DNA from: Roseovarius aestuarii
GTDB taxonomy: Bacteria; Pseudomonadota; Alphaproteobacteria; Rhodobacterales; Rhodobacteraceae
Assembly: GCA_027214255.1 (NCBI GenBank)
Contig: JAPWHL010000006.1
Coordinates: 62,001-126,000, forward strand
DNA: 64,000 bases
Direction of reading: 5' to 3'
Part shown: piece by piece, positions 30,222 to 39,001 of the stretch
How positions within the stretch are numbered: position 1 is the first letter of the stretch
How the letters are laid out: each line of letters opens with the position of its first letter
Translations under genes and position numbers: made by a program
Notes under the pieces: generated by a model
The model's database searches: none
The model's input: only the letters and a program-made list of their open reading frames with translations
What the model was told of the DNA's origin: nothing

Positions 30222-30248
30222 AAGGCCGGGGTATTATTCCCCGGCCTT
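30222..30248 (+). terminator. Bidirectional terminator between zapA and the PRC-barrel gene
   Basis: AAGGCCGGGG (30222-30231) pairs with CCCCGGCCTT (30239-30248) around a TATTATT loop. T follows on the plus strand, and the opposite strand reads the same stem ending in CCTTATTC. It lies 80 bases after zapA and 36 bases beyond the end of the PRC-barrel gene. Confidence 0.78.
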
Positions 30249-30283
30249 TGACACATTCCCACATGACTACATGCGGATCGGGT

Positions 30284-30736
30284 TTATTGACCTGCTTCTG
30301 GACGCTCGATGCGCGTGATCTCGCTCATCTCGTCTTCTGTATAGCTGACCATGTAACGTGGACCATCCACATCATTGACGGTGATCACTTCGCTGGCCGG
30401 GAAAAACCACATGGATTCGTCCGCGTTGTCGGCCGGGTCAACCACGATACCGCGTAGCGTACCTTCGTTGGTCATCAGGACGTCGTTGACGTTCCCGATT
30501 TTCGTAACCTTTGCCGGGTCAACGTTGTCAACGTCCAGCACAGTACGGCCCATATTGGTCGTATAAACGTCGCTCCCCATCAAGGTTGCGGCACCATACC
30601 AGCTAAAATCGGGGCTCAGCGGTTTTTCTTGATAGTTTTCGGCGCTGGGTGTGTTGATATCTTTGGTCGCTTGGTCTGCCAGTGCGGGTGCAGCAACCAG
30701 TGCAAGGGCGGCGGTCAATGTTGCAAAGCGTTTCAT
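30284..30736 (-). CDS. Exported PRC-barrel domain protein
   Basis: A 150-residue protein with a signal peptide (MKRFATLTAALALVAAPALA) and a PRC-barrel at about residues 50-125: GSDVYTTNMGRTVLDVDNVD, KIGNVNDVLMTNEGTLRGIV, then WFFPASEVITV. PRC-barrels in exported form are common in Rhodobacterales and often linked to stress, though the role is not established. ATG at 30736 has AAGGAAA 8 bases upstream. It converges on zapA with a shared hairpin and lies divergent from uvrD. Confidence 0.86.
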   Translation of the reverse strand: MKRFATLTAALALVAAPALADQATKDINTPSAENYQEKPLSPDFSWYGAATLMGSDVYTTNMGRTVLDVDNVDPAKVTKIGNVNDVLMTNEGTLRGIVVDPADNADESMWFFPASEVITVNDVDGPRYMVSYTEDEMSEITRIERPEAGQ

Positions 30737-30948
30737 GTCATTTCCTTCCGATTGTTCATTCGTTGGTCTCGATGGTGACACAACGGCCAGCAATGGTTGC
30801 GGTTCCTGAGGTTATTTTGATTTTTCGGATGAAGAGGGTGGGAGTGTGTAAATAACTAGTTATAAATCAACTGGTTGTCTTGAATGTGATTTCCCGATCT
30901 TTCTTTTTACCTATCCTGCGTTTGCTGCCGGTGGGAAATAATCTGTCA

Positions 30949-30963
30949 GAACATAGCCTGAAC
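30949..30963 (+). promoter_or_regulatory. LexA (SOS) box upstream of uvrD
   Basis: GAAC (30949-30952), seven bases, GAAC (30960-30963): the reverse orientation of GTTC-N7-GTTC, an exact match. It lies 39 bases before the ATG at 31003, supporting both SOS control and that start over longer in-frame options. Confidence 0.85.
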
Positions 30964-31002
30964 ATCTTTCCCTTGTTTCAAACCCGCGCTACCCTGCACC
31001 GC

Positions 31003-33405
31003 ATGAGCGGTTACAGCGAATCTGACGCCTTTGAAGGCGCATCCTTGTCTGCGCGAGCGGTTGCCGCGCGCCCGGCCCCCTATCTTGACGGTCTGAATCC
31101 AGAACAGCGCCTCGCGGTGGAAACAATGGATGGCCCCGTCCTGATGCTTGCCGGGGCAGGGACGGGCAAAACCAAGGCCCTGACAACGCGGATCGTGCAT
31201 CTTTTGAACACCGGGCGCGCCAGCCCGAATGAAGTGCTTGCCGTGACCTTTACCAACAAGGCCGCGCGCGAGATGAAAAACCGCGTTGGCACGTTACTGG
31301 GGCAGACCGTTGAAGGGATGCCGTGGCTGGGCACGTTTCACTCGATCTGTGTCAAATTGCTGCGCCGCCACGCCGAACTGATCAGCGGGCAGGGGGGCGG
31401 TAACGCCGAGGATGTGATCGAAGGCCCCGCGCGTGAAATTACGCTGAAATCGAATTTCACTATTCTGGACACGGATGATCAGTTGCGCCTGCTAAAGCAA
31501 TTGGTGCAGGCCGCCGGAATAGATGACAAACGATGGCCTGCGCGCCAATTGGCCAGCATTATCGACAATTGGAAGAACCGCGCCTGGACACCAACGAGCG
31601 TCCCCGCCGCCGAGGTCGGGGCCTATAATGGCAAGGCAGCAGCGCTTTATGCGCAGTACCAACAACGCCTGATCGAACTGAATGCGGTGGATTTCGGGGA
31701 CCTTCTGTTACATGTCGTCACGATTTTTCAGACCCATGACGATATCCTGCGTCAGTATCAGCGTTGGTTCAAATACATCCTTGTCGACGAATATCAGGAT
31801 ACCAATGTCGCCCAATATCTCTGGCTGCGTCTTCTTGCGGGAGGACATAAAAATATCTGCTGTGTCGGGGATGACGATCAGTCGATTTATGGCTGGCGCG
31901 GCGCCGAAGTGGGCAATATCCTGAGGTTTGAAAAGGATTTTCCCGGCGCGCATGTGGTGCGGCTGGAGCAAAACTACCGCTCGACCCCGCATATTCTGGC
32001 GGCGGCTTCGGGCGTGATTGCCGGTAACGAAGGACGTTTGGGCAAAGAGCTGTGGACCGAGGCACAAGAGGGCGAAAAACTGCGCCTGATCGGCCATTGG
32101 GACGGCGAGGAAGAGGCCCGCTGGATCGGTGAGGAGATAGAGGCGATGCAGCGCGGAACCCGCGGTATGCGCGCCTTTGGTCTTGATTCTATGGCGATCC
32201 TCGTGCGGGCCAGCCATCAGATGCGGGCGTTCGAGGACCGTTTTCTGACCATCGGCCTGCCATATCGCGTGATTGGTGGCCCGCGCTTTTACGAACGTTT
32301 GGAAATTCGCGATGCAATGGCCTATTTTCGCTGCGTGACCAGTCCCAGCGACGATTTGGCGTTTGAGCGGATCGTTAACACGCCCAAACGCGGCCTTGGC
32401 GATAAGGCCCAACAAAAAATCCAGACGATGGCGCGCCAGAATTTTGTACCTTTGATCGAGGGCGCGCGCCTGTTGCTGGAGTCCAAGGGGCTGACCGGTA
32501 AGGGGGCTGCGGAACTTTCAAAACTGTTGGACGGGTTAGGGCGCTGGAGCCGCTTGGCCGGGGATGCAACGCTTAGCCACGTTGAACTGGCCGAGATCAT
32601 CTTGGACGAATCCGGTTATACGGGTATGTGGCAGGCCGACAAGACGCCCGAGGCGCCGGGGCGGTTGGAAAACTTGAAAGAGCTGGTCAAGGCATTAGAA
32701 TCCTTTGAAAACCTGACTGGGTTTTTGGAACATGTCAGCCTGATCATGGATAACGAACAAGGCGGCGACGAAGAAAAAGTCAGCATCATGACCCTGCACG
32801 CGGCCAAGGGGCTGGAATTTCCCGCGGTGTTCTTGCCGGGTTGGGAGGATGGCTTGTTTCCCTCGCAACGCTCGATGGACGAATCGGGACTGAAGGGCGT
32901 CGAAGAAGAACGGCGTCTGGCGTATGTCGGTATCACCCGCGCAGAAGAGCTGTGTACCATTTCGTTTGCGGGCAATCGGCGTGTGTTTGGTCAGTGGCAA
33001 TCGTCGCTGCCATCCCGGTTTATCGATGAATTGCCCGAACAACATGTCGAGGTGTTAACGCCACCAGGCTTGTACGGTGGCGGATATGGCGCCGCAGGCG
33101 GGGTGCAAAACAGCATCGATGCGCGTGTTGCAGATGCAAATGTCTATAATTCGCCGGGCTGGAAGCGGATGCAGGCCCGCGCCAGCCAGCGACCCGCTGC
33201 TCAGCCGCGCGCGGCCAAGGCGCCGGTGATTGATCTGGCGGTAACCAGCGCGCATACCGTGGGCGAAAGGGTGTTCCATCAAAAGTTCGGTTATGGCGAA
33301 ATTATTGGCGTTGAAGGCGACAAGTTGGAGATCGCGTTCGACAAGGCCGGAACCAAGAAAGTCGTGGCCCGATTTGTGTCTGGTGCCGGGGATGTGCCGT
33401 TCTGA
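31003..33405 (+). CDS. uvrD: ATP-dependent DNA helicase UvrD/PcrA
   Basis: Superfamily 1A 3'-5' helicase that removes the excised patch in nucleotide excision repair and clears protein roadblocks. The 800 residues from ATG 31003 include the Q motif LNPEQRLAVE (31-40), Walker A AGAGTGKT (50-57), motif II LVDEYQDTN, QSIYGWRGAE (motif III), and TLHAAKGLEF to VGITRAEELCTISF (motifs V and VI). The last 50 residues (VGERVFHQKFGYGEI) form the Tudor-like RNA polymerase-binding domain found in PcrA. A start at 30880 is open but would place the LexA box inside the gene. SOS induction is expected. Confidence 0.95.
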   Translation: MSGYSESDAFEGASLSARAVAARPAPYLDGLNPEQRLAVETMDGPVLMLAGAGTGKTKALTTRIVHLLNTGRASPNEVLAVTFTNKAAREMKNRVGTLLGQTVEGMPWLGTFHSICVKLLRRHAELISGQGGGNAEDVIEGPAREITLKSNFTILDTDDQLRLLKQLVQAAGIDDKRWPARQLASIIDNWKNRAWTPTSVPAAEVGAYNGKAAALYAQYQQRLIELNAVDFGDLLLHVVTIFQTHDDILRQYQRWFKYILVDEYQDTNVAQYLWLRLLAGGHKNICCVGDDDQSIYGWRGAEVGNILRFEKDFPGAHVVRLEQNYRSTPHILAAASGVIAGNEGRLGKELWTEAQEGEKLRLIGHWDGEEEARWIGEEIEAMQRGTRGMRAFGLDSMAILVRASHQMRAFEDRFLTIGLPYRVIGGPRFYERLEIRDAMAYFRCVTSPSDDLAFERIVNTPKRGLGDKAQQKIQTMARQNFVPLIEGARLLLESKGLTGKGAAELSKLLDGLGRWSRLAGDATLSHVELAEIILDESGYTGMWQADKTPEAPGRLENLKELVKALESFENLTGFLEHVSLIMDNEQGGDEEKVSIMTLHAAKGLEFPAVFLPGWEDGLFPSQRSMDESGLKGVEEERRLAYVGITRAEELCTISFAGNRRVFGQWQSSLPSRFIDELPEQHVEVLTPPGLYGGGYGAAGGVQNSIDARVADANVYNSPGWKRMQARASQRPAAQPRAAKAPVIDLAVTSAHTVGERVFHQKFGYGEIIGVEGDKLEIAFDKAGTKKVVARFVSGAGDVPF

Positions 33406-33524
33406 AGGCTTGGCACCGTAAAAATGCGCCCAATGACACCGCAGTCAGTGGCGATGGTGCTTTTGCCGATGTGACCACAATACCCTTAATGCATGGCACG
33501 GGAAAAATGAATGGGCGGGAAATA

Positions 33525-33601
33525 TGGTAGGCCCGGCAGGACTTGAACCCGCAACCAAAGCGTTATGAGCGCTCTGCTCTAACCAGTTGAGCTACAGGCC
33601 C
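33525..33601 (-). tRNA. tRNA-Ile2 (anticodon CAU)
   Basis: A 77-base cloverleaf on the minus strand: acceptor GGGCCTG with CGGGCCT, D-arm GCTC-AACTGGTTA-GAGC, anticodon stem GAGCG with CGCTT and loop CTCATAA, T-arm GCGGG-TTCAAGT-CCTGC, and encoded CCA (33525-33527). The CAU anticodon with this body matches the isoleucine tRNA that TilS modifies to lysidine for AUA codons, rather than elongator tRNA-Met. It diverges from purM. Confidence 0.9.
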
Positions 33602-33706
33602 CCCATGAGCAGCGGGATAATCAGACGAACGCGCCGCGTCAAGGTTCCAGATTGCGCGCGGGGCGGTGATGGGGTAACTCCGCGCCATAGCTTGGAGGGC
33701 CGTACA

Positions 33707-34750
33707 TTGACCGAGAAAAAGAACGGGATCACCTATGCCGATGCAGGCGTGGATATCGACGCGGGTAATGCGTTGGTGGATCGGATCAAACCTGCGGCCA
33801 AACGCACGGCGCGCCCAGGTGTCATGTCGGGCCTTGGGGGATTCGGCGCGTTGTTCGATCTGAAAGGCGCGGGGTATGACGATCCGATACTAGTCGCCGC
33901 GACCGACGGCGTCGGCACCAAGCTGCGCATTGCGATTGATACAGGCAACGTCGATGGTGTTGGCATTGATCTGGTGGCGATGTGCGTCAACGATCTGGTC
34001 TGCCAAGGCGCAGAGCCCCTGTTTTTCTTGGATTACTTTGCGACCGGAAAATTGGAACTGGACACCGCGGCGCGCATTATCGAGGGCATCGCCGAGGGGT
34101 GTGCGCGCTCAAACACAGCGTTAATTGGCGGGGAAACGGCGGAAATGCCGGGGATGTATCCGGCAGGTGATTTCGATCTGGCGGGCTTTGCCGTTGGCGC
34201 GATGGAGCGCGGTTCGGCTTTGCCTGACGGTGTGGTTGCGGGCGATGTGTTGTTGGGGCTGGCCAGCGACGGGGTGCATTCCAACGGTTATTCACTGGTG
34301 CGCAAGCTGGTCGAGGTCTCGGGCTTGGGCTGGGAGGCGCAATGCCCTTGGGCGGACGGTGATCTGGGCGCGGCTCTGCTGGCGCCAACGCGGCTTTATG
34401 TCAAACCGGCACTGTCAGCGATTCGCGCAGGTGGAGTGCATGCCTTGGCGCACATCACCGGGGGCGGATTGACGGAAAACCTGCCGCGCGTTCTGCCTGA
34501 TGGGCTGGGCGCGGATATCGATCTGAATGCGTGGGATTTGCCGGGTGTGTTCCAATGGCTGCAAAAGACAGGCGGCATGGATCAGGGCGAGTTGCTAAAG
34601 ACATTCAACTGCGGGATTGGCATGATCCTGTCAGTGGATGCGGCACGGGCCGATGACCTGCGGTCGGTGCTTCAGGCCGAGGGCGAAACAGTGGTCACAT
34701 TGGGCCATATCTCGCAGGGTACTGGAATGCGTTACACAGGTTCCTTGTGA
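33707..34750 (+). CDS. purM: Phosphoribosylformylglycinamidine cyclo-ligase PurM
   Basis: AIR synthetase, the fifth step of purine synthesis: FGAM plus ATP gives aminoimidazole ribotide. The 347-residue protein carries [13 protein letters not shown] near the start, the glycine-rich [21 protein letters not shown] and [14 protein letters not shown], and [16 protein letters not shown]. The start is TTG at 33707, placed 8 bases after GGAGG; upstream in-frame codons would overlap the tRNA gene on the other strand and are not conserved in character. It overlaps purN by four bases, so the pair is an operon. Confidence 0.95.
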   Translation: MTEKKNGITYADAGVDIDAGNALVDRIKPAAKRTARPGVMSGLGGFGALFDLKGAGYDDPILVAATDGVGTKLRIAIDTGNVDGVGIDLVAMCVNDLVCQGAEPLFFLDYFATGKLELDTAARIIEGIAEGCARSNTALIGGETAEMPGMYPAGDFDLAGFAVGAMERGSALPDGVVAGDVLLGLASDGVHSNGYSLVRKLVEVSGLGWEAQCPWADGDLGAALLAPTRLYVKPALSAIRAGGVHALAHITGGGLTENLPRVLPDGLGADIDLNAWDLPGVFQWLQKTGGMDQGELLKTFNCGIGMILSVDAARADDLRSVLQAEGETVVTLGHISQGTGMRYTGSL

Positions 34751-35340
34751 GCAAGCGGGTCGCCATCCTGATTTCGGGCGGCGGCTCGAACATGATGTCA
34801 CTATTGGACAGTATGACGGGTGATCATCCTGCACGTCCCGTTCTGGTACTGTCAAACCGGGCCGATGCGGGGGGATTGGCCAAGGCAGAGGCCCAAGGCG
34901 TGCCGACGGCGGTCGTGGATCACAGACCGCACAAGGGCGACCGAGCAGCGTTTGATGCGCTGATTGATGAACAATTGCGCCGCGCTGGAGCCGATATTGT
35001 GTGCACTGCCGGTTTTATGCGGATTTTGACCGCGCCGTTTGTCGAACGTTGGGCCGGGCAGATCATCAATATCCACCCGTCGCTCTTGCCAAAGTATCCG
35101 GGATTGCACACGCATCAACGTGCGCTGGATGCCGGTGATGCCGAGGCAGGGTGTAGCGTGCATGAATTGACCGCCGATCTGGATGCAGGCCCGTTGTTGG
35201 GTCAGGCAAGGGTGCCGGTGCTGCCCGGAGATACTGCGGACAGTTTGGCCGCGCGCGTATTGACAGCCGAACATCAGTTGTATCCGGCGGTGTTACGCCG
35301 CTTTGCCAGTGGGGATCGCACGCCGGTGATGCTGCCTTAA
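34747..35340 (+). CDS. purN: Phosphoribosylglycinamide formyltransferase PurN
   Basis: GAR transformylase, using 10-formyl-tetrahydrofolate for the third purine step. The 197-residue protein begins [20 protein letters not shown] with the phosphate-binding loop SGGGSN, and has the catalytic set of this family: Asn and His in [13 protein letters not shown], then Asp in the DAGPLLGQA segment. Start is GTG at 34747, overlapping the purM stop as GTGA. Folate dependence links it to the one-carbon pools also fed by the GcvT-family proteins at 55-62 kb. Confidence 0.96.
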   Translation: MSKRVAILISGGGSNMMSLLDSMTGDHPARPVLVLSNRADAGGLAKAEAQGVPTAVVDHRPHKGDRAAFDALIDEQLRRAGADIVCTAGFMRILTAPFVERWAGQIINIHPSLLPKYPGLHTHQRALDAGDAEAGCSVHELTADLDAGPLLGQARVPVLPGDTADSLAARVLTAEHQLYPAVLRRFASGDRTPVMLP

Positions 35341-35511
35341 CAGGCATCCATGGGCTTGTGACGCACGCCAAACATTTTAATTCCCGACGGGCTGTCCTAT
35401 AGCTGGGTTAAGCGGTTCGTAGTGTTTAGGACTCCTCAGCAATCCGACACGCTGTAAGACCTACATTCCTTGTGGGCGATATCCGCCCGAGATAAGTGAG
35501 ACGCACGCGCG

Positions 35512-36675
35512 ATGAAAGAAATTACCACAACCCAAGATCTTGCCGATTTTTGCGCCCGAGCCGCGCAGCACCCTTATGTGACCGTCGATACGGAATTTCT
35601 GCGCGAACGAACGTATTATTCCAAGCTGTGCCTGGCGCAATTGGCCTATCCGGGCGAAGGCGACGAAACCGCCGTTCTGGTTGATCCATTAGCCGGCGGG
35701 TTGTCTCTGGAACCCCTTTACGAACTGTTTCGCAATAAATCCGTGGTTAAGGTGTTTCACGCCGCAAGGCAGGATTTGGAGATTTTCTATGTCGACGCGG
35801 GGCTGATCCCGACGCCGTTGTTTGACACTCAGGTCGCGGCAATGGTCTGTGGATTTGGCGAGCAGGTGGGATATGAAACGCTGGTGCGCAAAATCGCCAA
35901 GCAAGCGCTGGACAAAACATCCCGCTTTACGGATTGGTCTCGCCGTCCTCTGACCGACGCGCAGAAAACCTATGCGTTGGCGGATGTGACGCATTTGCGC
36001 AAGATTTATGAGTATCTGGCGAAAGAGCTGGAAAAGGGTGGGCGCGACAAATGGGTGGCTGAAGAGATGGCCGTCCTGACGGCGCCGGAAACCTATGTGA
36101 CCCTGCCAGAGGATGCGTGGAAGCGGATCAAGACACGCAACACATCGGGCAAGTTCCTGTCCATCGTGCGCGAACTAGCCCGATTTCGCGAAAGCTATGC
36201 TCAGGCGCGAAATATACCGCGTAACCGGGTTTATAAAGACGATGCATTGGTCGAACTGGCCTCGACCAAACCCGCGAATGCACAGGATTTGGGGCGCTCG
36301 CGGCTGCTTTTGCGTGAGGCGCGCAAGGGCGAAATCGCCGATGGTATCCTAAAGGCCGTGGCCGATGGTCTGGCCGTGCGCCCCGAGGATCAGCCCAAGC
36401 CGGACCTGAGCCGTGAAAAGATGCAGGTGAACCCGGCCATCGCAGATATGTTGCGCGTGTTGCTGAAAGGAATTGCCGATCGCGAAGGAGTCGCGTCGAA
36501 ACTAATCGCAACCGCGGCCGATCTGGATGCTATCGCGGCAGGGCATCGGGATGTGGATGCGCTGAAGGGGTGGCGTAAGACCGTATTTGGCGATGACGCC
36601 TTGCGCTTGTGCGACGGAAAAATCGCCTTGCGCGTCAAGGGCAGCGTCATTGAAACGGTTGAACTGGACGACTGA
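35512..36675 (+). CDS. rnd: Ribonuclease D
   Basis: 3'-5' exoribonuclease trimming tRNA 3' ends. The 387-residue protein has the DEDDy exonuclease domain: Exo I VDTEFLRE with Asp26 and Glu28, Exo II VFHAARQDLEIF, and Exo III TYALADVTHLRKIYEYL with the tyrosine and aspartate. HRDC-type helices fill about residues 210-290. A GGGCG-ATATC-CGCCC hairpin lies at 35474-35488, shortly before the ATG at 35512, and may affect translation. A GC-rich hairpin follows the stop. Confidence 0.94.
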   Translation: MKEITTTQDLADFCARAAQHPYVTVDTEFLRERTYYSKLCLAQLAYPGEGDETAVLVDPLAGGLSLEPLYELFRNKSVVKVFHAARQDLEIFYVDAGLIPTPLFDTQVAAMVCGFGEQVGYETLVRKIAKQALDKTSRFTDWSRRPLTDAQKTYALADVTHLRKIYEYLAKELEKGGRDKWVAEEMAVLTAPETYVTLPEDAWKRIKTRNTSGKFLSIVRELARFRESYAQARNIPRNRVYKDDALVELASTKPANAQDLGRSRLLLREARKGEIADGILKAVADGLAVRPEDQPKPDLSREKMQVNPAIADMLRVLLKGIADREGVASKLIATAADLDAIAAGHRDVDALKGWRKTVFGDDALRLCDGKIALRVKGSVIETVELDD

Positions 36676-36693
36676 GACTTTTACGCGATGCCA

Positions 36694-36718
36694 GCCGGAC
36701 AGATTGATCCTGTCCGGC
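36694..36718 (+). terminator. Hairpin after rnd
   Basis: GCCGGACAG (36694-36702) pairs perfectly with CTGTCCGGC (36710-36718) around a seven-base loop, 19 bases after the rnd stop. It lacks a strong T-run, so termination is likely but not certain. Confidence 0.55.
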
Positions 36719-36793
36719 GGTGCATTTCAAATTTACACAGAGCGCTTTTAACCAAACAAGGCGCCGGGCATGTCGCCTTGTTTCTGCGCGGGA

Positions 36794-37318
36794 TTAACGC
36801 CGGGTCGTTGCCGTGTTTGTCTGACCCAGCACGCGGATCACGCGGACCGATTCCAAAGTCTGCGTTGTCACGAATGTCCCTGCACTGACACGTCGCGTGC
36901 GCTCGGGGCCTTGGGGCGTGTCGGTGCGTTGTACCGCGCGCAGGGTATAGGTTAGCACGCCATCCACCGGCTTTTCGTCTTTGTTTTCTGGCCAGAGCCG
37001 GACATCAAATGCGCCCTGACGCAGGGACAGGCCCGTGGCCTTGATGATGGCCCCACCCGAGGAGCGTTCGACAGCCACGCCCTCAACGGCATAGATCGGC
37101 GTGCCCTCATAGGTTTCTTCCTCGGACTTGCGCTGAAAGATGCTGTCGCGCTTTTCGGGGATAAGCGGGTTATAGGCCTCGGCCTCGACAGGGGCTGTGC
37201 GCCGTTCGATCTTGGAGCCGCCGAACCAGTTGGCCGGATTGGCCCGACTATCACGCAAGCCGCCGCAGGCCGAAAGGGTCAGGCTGGAAACCATCAGAAA
37301 GGTTATCGCAAATCGCAT
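36794..37318 (-). CDS. Putative lipoprotein, unknown function
   Basis: A 174-residue protein with a lipoprotein signal: MRFAITFLMVSSLTLSACGG, where LSAC puts the lipidated Cys at residue 18. The remainder holds a beta-rich stretch (TPIYAVEGVAVERSSGGAII, then FDVRLWPENKDEKPVDGVLT). I do not recognise a named domain. AAAGGA precedes the ATG at 37318. It diverges from the SufE-like gene with a 143-base gap. The residue after the Cys is Gly, so retention signals do not clearly point to inner or outer membrane. Confidence 0.8.
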   Translation of the reverse strand: MRFAITFLMVSSLTLSACGGLRDSRANPANWFGGSKIERRTAPVEAEAYNPLIPEKRDSIFQRKSEEETYEGTPIYAVEGVAVERSSGGAIIKATGLSLRQGAFDVRLWPENKDEKPVDGVLTYTLRAVQRTDTPQGPERTRRVSAGTFVTTQTLESVRVIRVLGQTNTATTRR

Positions 37319-37461
37319 CTTTGGGGTCCTTTGCCCGGAGTGTTGCGCGGACTGTATCAGGCCAAAGCGCGCGGGCGCAAGGCGGCAGGCGCACCCGGAC
37401 TGGACCTTTGCGCGCGGTGGGCCTACCTGTAACATCACCGCGCAGACCTACAGGAGGAAAT

Positions 37462-37872
37462 ATGGCCCAGCCCGCCTTTGAAGACATCGTCGAAGATTTC
37501 GAGTTTCTGGAGGATTGGGAGGATCGCTATCGCCATGTGATCGAGCAGGGCAAGGCATTGCCCGCGCTGGATGAAGCGTTGAAAGTGCCGGCAACCAAGG
37601 TTGACGGCTGTGCCAGTCAGGTGTGGTTGCATCCGCGTATCGAAGACGGCGTGTTTTCGTTTCAGGGCGACAGCGACGCGTTGATCGTGCGCGGATTGAT
37701 CGCGGTATTGCACGCGCTGTATGACGGGCTGCCCGTGGGGGAGGTGGCGGGCGTTGACGCCGGTGGCGAACTGGCCCGACTGGGATTGAATGACCACCTG
37801 TCGGCGCAACGATCAAACGGTCTGCGCGCAATGATCGAGCGAATCCGGCTGGTGGCCAGCAACGAAGCCTGA
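37462..37872 (+). CDS. SufE family protein
   Basis: SufE proteins accept sulfur from the cysteine desulfurase SufS and enhance Fe-S cluster assembly. The 136-residue protein opens AQPAFEDIVEDFEFLEDWED and has the acceptor cysteine in VDGCASQVWLHP near residue 50, followed by the ALIVRGLIAVLHALYDG helix, all typical of the family. AGGAGG lies just before the ATG at 37462. No other suf genes are in the window, so it is a stand-alone copy, possibly CsdE-like. Confidence 0.93.
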   Translation: MAQPAFEDIVEDFEFLEDWEDRYRHVIEQGKALPALDEALKVPATKVDGCASQVWLHPRIEDGVFSFQGDSDALIVRGLIAVLHALYDGLPVGEVAGVDAGGELARLGLNDHLSAQRSNGLRAMIERIRLVASNEA

Positions 37873-37943
37873 GGGCGCGTTAAAATTGAGAGGCCGGGTG
37901 GAGACGCGAATGGAGGAGTCTGGGTATTTTGACCAAGAAAAAA

Positions 37944-38591
37944 TCAGGATGACAAGGTTTCCAGCGTTGTGGCCAGATCGCCGTAACCGGTAAAACGATA
38001 TTCGTAGTCCAGCCCAAGTCGCCTGGCGCAGTCTTCGGCGCGGGCGCGCAGGGCAGGGTTGTCTGTTTGGGCCTGATAGACCAGCTTGGTATAGTTTCCA
38101 AAAATCATATCACGCAGTTGGGGATGGCGATCCAGCCCCATCGGTTTCCAGACGAAAGCGTCAAACTGTTTCACTAGAAAATCAGTGAGGTAGAAGGCCG
38201 TGATTTCATCATCGAGTTCCTTGAACGCTTCGTTGCCTTCAAAGAATGAGTAACAGTGCGGCCCCGCGACCATCTGCACGCCCAACTCGCGACATTTGGC
38301 CTGTAACAATCCGCCCGTGCCGCAATCTGCGTAGACGATAAAAATCTGGTCGTAAGCATCGCGATGTTCTTTGACGGCTTTCTCGACCTCTTCGGTTATC
38401 TTGTCGGGATAGAGATGCAATTTCGCCGGAAGGCAGGTAAGCGTCATATGGGACCAGCCATTGAGGCGGATCAGGGCTAAAATTTCACGCGCCAGCGCGC
38501 CGCAAGCGATCAGGAGAATGCGCCCTGGTTTCGCCGGGTCGGGGGCAAGCCCTTGTTCGGTTAGGATGTCATCGGGGGGCAAGTCAGTCAT
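37944..38591 (-). CDS. DUF1638 domain protein
   Basis: A 215-residue cytoplasmic protein of the DUF1638 family. Conserved-looking parts are ILLIACGALAREILALI (25-41), HLYPDKITEEVEKA, the YADCGTGG motif (about 89-96), and HCYSFFEG. Several Cys and His residues (CG, DCGTGG, HCY) could bind a metal or cofactor. My recollection is that this family co-occurs with corrinoid methyltransferase genes; here it sits two genes downstream of a corrinoid protein on the same strand, which fits. GAGG precedes the ATG. Its activity is unknown. Confidence 0.85.
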   Translation of the reverse strand: MTDLPPDDILTEQGLAPDPAKPGRILLIACGALAREILALIRLNGWSHMTLTCLPAKLHLYPDKITEEVEKAVKEHRDAYDQIFIVYADCGTGGLLQAKCRELGVQMVAGPHCYSFFEGNEAFKELDDEITAFYLTDFLVKQFDAFVWKPMGLDRHPQLRDMIFGNYTKLVYQAQTDNPALRARAEDCARRLGLDYEYRFTGYGDLATTLETLSS

Positions 38592-38733
38592 TTGGGCCTC
38601 GGGCCGGATGGGTTGTGGGGCTAGTTTATGTTGACCGTGCCCGTGTGGCGATGCACAAACGCGGCAGGTTGGGTTGAATTACGCCATGTAGCGGCATGAG
38701 ATTGGAGCAAAGCCTGCGACCTTTTGCGATTGA

Positions 38734-38898
38734 TCACCGTCGCAGGCCCGGCCAAAGCAATAGCGAACACAGCAATCCAACAGGGATCAATGCGGCCCAG
38801 ATTGGTGGGGGGGGGGGCATTGTTGCAATCCCCCAAATCGTTGCGCCAGCGGCGGCAATGACACAGATTAGTAATGTGGCGAATGTCCGTTTTGGCAT
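38734..38898 (-). CDS. 54-residue two-helix membrane protein with a C11 tract
   Basis: A short frame with two membrane helices: MPKRTFATLLICVIAAAGAT at the start and AALIPVGLLCSLLLW near the end, joined by five consecutive prolines. The prolines are encoded across 11 consecutive C residues (plus strand G11 at 38807-38817). GGAGGGG lies 5 bases before the ATG at 38896-38898, a strong site that argues for translation. It follows the corrinoid gene on the same strand, behind a terminator, and precedes DUF1638. Loss or gain in the tract would change the second helix. The family is unknown to me. Confidence 0.7.
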   Translation of the reverse strand: MPKRTFATLLICVIAAAGATIWGIATMPPPPPIWAALIPVGLLCSLLLWPGLRR

Positions 38899-38944
38899 AT
38901 CGGCCCCTCCGTTGCCTCAGATATAGGCATGATTGGGGTATTAA

Positions 38945-38975
38945 AAAACCCTGCCTCAGTCAGGGGCAGGGTTTT
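38945..38975 (-). terminator. Terminator of the corrinoid protein gene
   Basis: AAAACCCTGCC (38945-38955) pairs with GGCAGGGTTTT (38965-38975) around a nine-base loop. On the minus strand the stem runs into TTTTTTAAT, a classic factor-independent terminator 27 bases after the stop. Confidence 0.88.
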
Positions 38976-39001
38976 GGGATCATGACATGATCGGGAAAGT
39001 A

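Noticed and set aside
30880-31002. 41-codon N-terminal extension of uvrD
   Set aside because: It contains the LexA box, does not resemble UvrD N-termini, and has no ribosome binding site.
38621-38836. 71-codon minus-strand frame overlapping the small membrane-protein gene
   Set aside because: Without its own ribosome binding site it is best seen as the alternative frame reached by slippage on the C11 tract, not a separate gene.
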